NCBI GenBank assembly: GCA_030152585.1 | Contig: JASLJC010000060.1 | Span: 1-9,202 of the forward strand | Reading direction: 5' to 3' | From: Savagea sp. | GTDB lineage: Bacteria > Bacillota > Bacilli > Bacillales_A > Planococcaceae | DNA: 9,202 bases | Shown here: piece after piece, positions 6,558-9,202 of the stretch | Layout: each line of letters begins with the position of its first letter | Numbering within the stretch: the first letter of the stretch is position 1 | Position numbers and translations under genes: made by a program | Notes under the pieces: model-generated | Seen by the model: the letters and a program-made list of their open reading frames with translations, nothing else | Told to the model about the DNA's origin: nothing | Database searches by the model: none

Positions 6558-6586
6558 ATCTTATAATACTCATCCCTCTTTCTCAA
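6558..6586 (-). promoter_or_regulatory. Sigma-A promoter of bcd
   Basis: On the minus strand TTGAGA (6581-6586) and TAAGAT (6558-6563) are 17 bases apart. The start would fall near 6551, giving a leader of about 31 bases that contains the AAGGGG ribosome site. A TATAAG two bases upstream of this -10 is an alternative with 15-base spacing. Confidence 0.6.
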
Positions 6587-6814
6587 CCTTTCTTTATGGA
6601 ATTTCGTCTCCTTAACTATTTTGTCACCGCTTCTATTCGGTTTTTAAAAGGTTCTATAATAGATGTTGGGGTTTTTACACCATTTCGCAGGCGTCCGCCA
6701 TGTTCTCCTATGACTTCTAAAGTACATGTCGGATTTTTAAAATTCGCTTCTTCTTGTTTCTTTTGGTTTTTTCGGTTCTTTCGGTTCTTTCGGTTCTTTC
6801 TCAAAAGAAACATA
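6587..6814. other. Gene-poor spacer with an unclassified 65-codon minus-strand frame
   Basis: Between the bcd promoter and the terminator of the upstream unit lie about 230 bases without a recognised gene. The minus strand has an open frame at 6616-6813 (65 codons, ATG to TAG). Its product starts with a basic stretch, four RKN units then QKKQEE, encoded by a 9-bp repeat, and continues with TCTLEVIGEHGGRLRNG and KTPTSIIEPFKNRIEAVTK. I do not recognise it. Against it being a gene: no Shine-Dalgarno site precedes the ATG, the ATG comes only 2 bases after the T-run of a terminator, and no promoter is evident. It could be a gene remnant or chance. The opposite strand is also open but reads as a run of Phe-rich low-complexity sequence. 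Confidence 0.3.
6761..6800. repeat. Short tandem repeat, 9-bp unit TTTCGGTTC
   Basis: Three exact copies occupy 6770-6796, followed by a partial TTTC. One degenerate copy (TTTTGGTTT) precedes them at 6761-6769. Because the unit is a multiple of three it keeps the minus-strand frame open, encoding repeated R-K-N. Copy number of such a repeat is prone to change by slippage. Confidence 0.85.
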
Positions 6815-6862
6815 CAAAAAACGGAAGTGAAAAGGAAATCACTCCTTCACTCACTTCCGTTT
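6815..6862 (-). terminator. Terminator after the fapA-like/GDPD unit
   Basis: AAACGGAAGTGA (6819-6830) and TCACTTCCGTTT (6851-6862) form a perfect 12-bp stem. A second AAGGA/TCCTT helix can form inside the loop. On the minus strand the stem is followed by TTTTTTG, so it serves transcripts coming from the phosphodiesterase gene, whose stop lies 25 bases upstream. Confidence 0.9.
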
Positions 6863-6886
6863 GATTCAAATTCGTTCTCTTTTTTC

Positions 6887-7627
6887 TTATCCTTTTTCTT
6901 TTGACTGCATGACTTGACGAACTTTTTCTGGTGTGTCCGTAATCCAACCGATAATTAACGGTTCATCTTCATGCAAAAGGGGTTCGGTTTCAAAAATATT
7001 GTAAAGTCGCACCGGCTTTCCAATTTCTTTAAAACGTTCTATATACGGAGCTACCCAACGGTTGACATTCACATGAAATACATCCGCTTTTTGCATTTGG
7101 GATAATCGTTCTATCGTTAAATCTTTTTTCTTTAGCAATGCAGCAGTCTCTATCTTACTATCATATCTTTTCACTTCTTCTAACAATTCATAATGAAAAG
7201 AAGAAATATGAACAGACGGTAACGGTTGAATTTTATCTACTACCGTTTGCACGAGTTGTGGGCGTTCTAAAAATGTTTCTTTTAATTCTACATTTAGCGT
7301 AATCGGTTGATGTGAAGCAAAATGAACGACTTCTTCTAAAGTCGGAATACGATGACGATAAAATCGACGGTGCCACCAATTACCGAGACGCACCTTTTTA
7401 ATCGATGGAAAGCGTAAATCATCTACATTACGATCTCGTTTTGCTAATCGGCCTAAGTGACGATCGTGAATGACAATAGGTACCCCATCTTTTGTCAATT
7501 GAACATCAATTTCAATACCATCTGCTCGTTGACGTACTGCTTCTTGAAAAGCGTTCATCGTATTTTCAAATGCATCTTCACTTGCACCTCTATGAGCAAA
7601 TATATCACGATTTAGTCGATTAAACAT
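6887..7627 (-). CDS. Cytoplasmic glycerophosphodiester phosphodiesterase (YqiK/UgpQ type)
   Basis: The enzyme hydrolyses glycerophosphodiesters from phospholipid turnover to sn-glycerol-3-phosphate and an alcohol. The TIM-barrel GDPD motifs are visible: AHRGAS (H12, R13), DGIEIDVQLTKDG (E39, D41), VIHD (H54) and NVELKE (E114, K116). The 246 residues match the short cytosolic group. There is no signal peptide or lipobox, which distinguishes it from secreted GlpQ. The ATG at 7625-7627 lies inside the end of the preceding gene and overlaps its stop by 8 bp (ATGTTTAA). Its AGGAG site, 9 bases upstream, is within that gene's last codons. It is most like B. subtilis yqiK by position near bcd. Substrate preference cannot be read from the sequence. 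Confidence 0.93.
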   Translation of the reverse strand: MFNRLNRDIFAHRGASEDAFENTMNAFQEAVRQRADGIEIDVQLTKDGVPIVIHDRHLGRLAKRDRNVDDLRFPSIKKVRLGNWWHRRFYRHRIPTLEEVVHFASHQPITLNVELKETFLERPQLVQTVVDKIQPLPSVHISSFHYELLEEVKRYDSKIETAALLKKKDLTIERLSQMQKADVFHVNVNRWVAPYIERFKEIGKPVRLYNIFETEPLLHEDEPLIIGWITDTPEKVRQVMQSKEKG

Positions 7628-9179
7628 TTAACATATCTCCTACGAGTTCAAATTCACCGTTTGTTTCTTTATTTAATGTTGTCATTTTAGAACCAATTTG
7701 AATGACGACTCCTGGATGTGCATTTTTTGTCACTTCAATTTTTGGTTTAATTTGACGCTTTAAGTCATTTGCAATTTTTACTAAACGATGATTCGATTTT
7801 TCGATACTTTGTTTAAGTGTAGCGACTTGGTCACGTAATGTTTGCAGTGCTTCTTTTTGAGAATAGTTTAAATTTGCAGCGAGTGGTTCAATCTTAGATA
7901 ACTGTGGTTGCACTTTCGCTAACTGTGCTTCAAACTCTTTTTTCTCTTCTAGACATTCACGCATTTCTTGTCGTAATGCACTTTTGTCGATTCCGTGTGC
8001 AAATAAACGTGTCGTTCTTTCGTGACGATTTCCAGCAATAGCACATTCAATGCGCTCTAACGAACGAATCGTACCTCCGATAATTTTCCCTTTATAACGA
8101 TCCACATATACACGGTCTGCTATTACTTGAGAACCTATTAAATATGCGCCGACGTGAATTTCCTCTGCTTCTAATGAACAATTATTCGCATGCTTTACGA
8201 ATATTTGACCTGCCGCTTGAATATACGTTTCACCTGCGCCAAACACGCCTCCACGAATATAGATATCGCCTTCTGTTGAAACAATTTTTTCAGCGTTAGC
8301 TACGCTATCTGACCCTTCGATTGAAATGTCACTCGTCGCAACGACGGAAAATCCTGCACGTACCGTACCGTGAATGACGACCGAACCATCAAATTCTATC
8401 GACCCTGTTTCCGGCCCAACGTCCGACTGTATAACGAGTTGAGAAGCTACTCCAACGCTACCTCCATTAAATTCTAAAGCGCCTCCTTTTATTGCACGAA
8501 GCACGATTTTAGGACCTTCTTCTACTTCATATACCGTTTTTCGGTCATAACGCAGTTGACGGTCTTCACCGCGCAATGCCGGTACTTCATCTCCAAAAAT
8601 TGTATAACCTACTTCACCTTCTTGAGGTGGTATTTTTTCCCCGAGCCATTCATCTTTTTCAATTGAAGTGACGAAGTTTAGCTCATATAAATTTGCTGAG
8701 CCATCTTCACGCATAATCGGCGTTCGGTCTGGTTGATCAATATATGTAATTTGAGCGTTTGCCCCACGTTGCGGTTCTTTTCCTTGTGCGATAGTAAACG
8801 ATTCTCCTACACGGTATGTCGGTGGAATCGGTTGAATACCGTACGTAATACCGCGCATATTTAATAAACGCTCTACTTCTTTTTCTATTCGCTCTCGTTC
8901 TGTTTCCCATATTTCTTCTGTCGCATGGATGACGATTTCCGCACGCATTTGATTTTTCGTCACTGATAATTCTACTTCTGGTAAATACGTTCCAATTTGT
9001 CGTTCTTCTCCTACGACAGATAAGGCTTCACGAATAATAGGGAATGAATCAAGTTGAATACGTGGATGGCGTGATGTGACAGCATCAAAATCCTTTAACG
9101 CGTACCCTTCTTTTTTTAAGCGAAGATAAACCGACTTTCCTTTTGCATATAAATCGAAATATTCATTTTGTTCTAACAT
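7620..9179 (-). CDS. FapA/DUF342 family polymer-type beta-helix protein
   Basis: The 519 residues have the architecture of the DUF342 (FapA) family. An N-terminal alpha/beta region (1 to about 130) is followed by the DUF342 core, about 160-390. That core is rich in short repeating strands ending in G, such as GSIEFDGSVVIHGTVRAG, GDIYIRGGVFGAG and IHVGAYLIGSQV, as expected for a right-handed beta-helix resembling bactofilin/polymerising proteins. Residues about 398-478 form a heptad-like, charged coiled coil, followed by a small C-terminal domain with a GVVIQIG strand. There is no signal peptide or membrane segment. FapA has been linked to polar flagellar placement in Gammaproteobacteria; the role in Bacillaceae is not established. 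The start ATG at 9177-9179 has a strong GGGAGG (9187-9192) 8 bases away. The promoter lies beyond the right edge. It is co-transcribed with the phosphodiesterase gene, which overlaps its 3' end. Confidence 0.9.
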   Translation of the reverse strand: MLEQNEYFDLYAKGKSVYLRLKKEGYALKDFDAVTSRHPRIQLDSFPIIREALSVVGEERQIGTYLPEVELSVTKNQMRAEIVIHATEEIWETERERIEKEVERLLNMRGITYGIQPIPPTYRVGESFTIAQGKEPQRGANAQITYIDQPDRTPIMREDGSANLYELNFVTSIEKDEWLGEKIPPQEGEVGYTIFGDEVPALRGEDRQLRYDRKTVYEVEEGPKIVLRAIKGGALEFNGGSVGVASQLVIQSDVGPETGSIEFDGSVVIHGTVRAGFSVVATSDISIEGSDSVANAEKIVSTEGDIYIRGGVFGAGETYIQAAGQIFVKHANNCSLEAEEIHVGAYLIGSQVIADRVYVDRYKGKIIGGTIRSLERIECAIAGNRHERTTRLFAHGIDKSALRQEMRECLEEKKEFEAQLAKVQPQLSKIEPLAANLNYSQKEALQTLRDQVATLKQSIEKSNHRLVKIANDLKRQIKPKIEVTKNAHPGVVIQIGSKMTTLNKETNGEFELVGDMLNV

Positions 9180-9202
9180 TCCAATACCTCCCTATATAAA
9201 AT

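Noticed and set aside
6687..6700. Sigma-54-like TGGC...TGC element on the minus strand upstream of bcd
   Set aside because: bkd/bcd operons can use sigma-54, so this was tested. The GG-to-GC distance is 11 bases instead of 12, the second half lacks TTGC, it lies about 167 bases from bcd, and a better sigma-A promoter is closer.
6542..6904. 120-codon + strand open frame between bcd and the phosphodiesterase gene
   Set aside because: It is Phe/Ser/Arg low-complexity, runs through the bcd promoter, a 9-bp repeat and a terminator, has no SD, and resembles no protein family.

Overview
The window reads as chromosomal DNA from a low-GC, endospore-former-type Firmicute of the family Bacillaceae. Most genes belong to the neighbourhood known in Bacillus subtilis as yqiK-bcd-yqiW-yqjE-yqjH-yqjK-yqjO. 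Shine-Dalgarno sites are strong and AGGAGG-like, and start codons include TTG. The genus cannot be fixed from the sequence alone. Compared with B. subtilis the block looks condensed: zwf and gndA are absent between the polymerase and RNase Z genes, and bcd stands without the other branched-chain keto-acid (bkd/ptb/buk) genes.

Layout. At the left edge is the 3' part of a proC/proI pyrroline-5-carboxylate reductase gene on the + strand. It converges through a bidirectional terminator (about 715-767) on a minus-strand operon. In transcription order that operon is a PepT-like M20 peptidase (yqjE type), an orphan CheW-domain protein with a highly charged tail, the Y-family polymerase dinB, and rnz (RNase Z). 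These four are packed with gaps of a few bases, or a 1-base overlap in the case of dinB-rnz. Divergent from the peptidase is a 31-codon + strand gene, 4668-4763, that matches prli42, the membrane anchor of the stressosome. A second bidirectional terminator (4774-4806) separates it from the convergent bacilliredoxin gene brxB (minus).

Further right, all on the minus strand, come bcd (leucine dehydrogenase), then a gene-poor 366-bp spacer (6521-6886), then a two-gene unit in which a FapA/DUF342 protein overlaps a cytoplasmic glycerophosphodiester phosphodiesterase by 8 bp. The spacer holds the bcd promoter with a CodY-like box, an unclassified 65-codon open frame with a 9-bp tandem repeat, and the terminator of the upstream unit.

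How the genes fit together. This is mostly housekeeping and stress-related chromosome: proline synthesis, tRNA 3' maturation, lesion bypass, peptide and branched-chain amino-acid catabolism, thiol redox repair and phospholipid head-group recycling. I see no mobile element, CRISPR array, tRNA or rRNA, and no clearly new multi-gene system. The least explained points are the orphan CheW-like protein inside a peptidase/polymerase/RNase Z operon, the stand-alone bcd with a CodY-like site, and the content of the 6587-6814 spacer.
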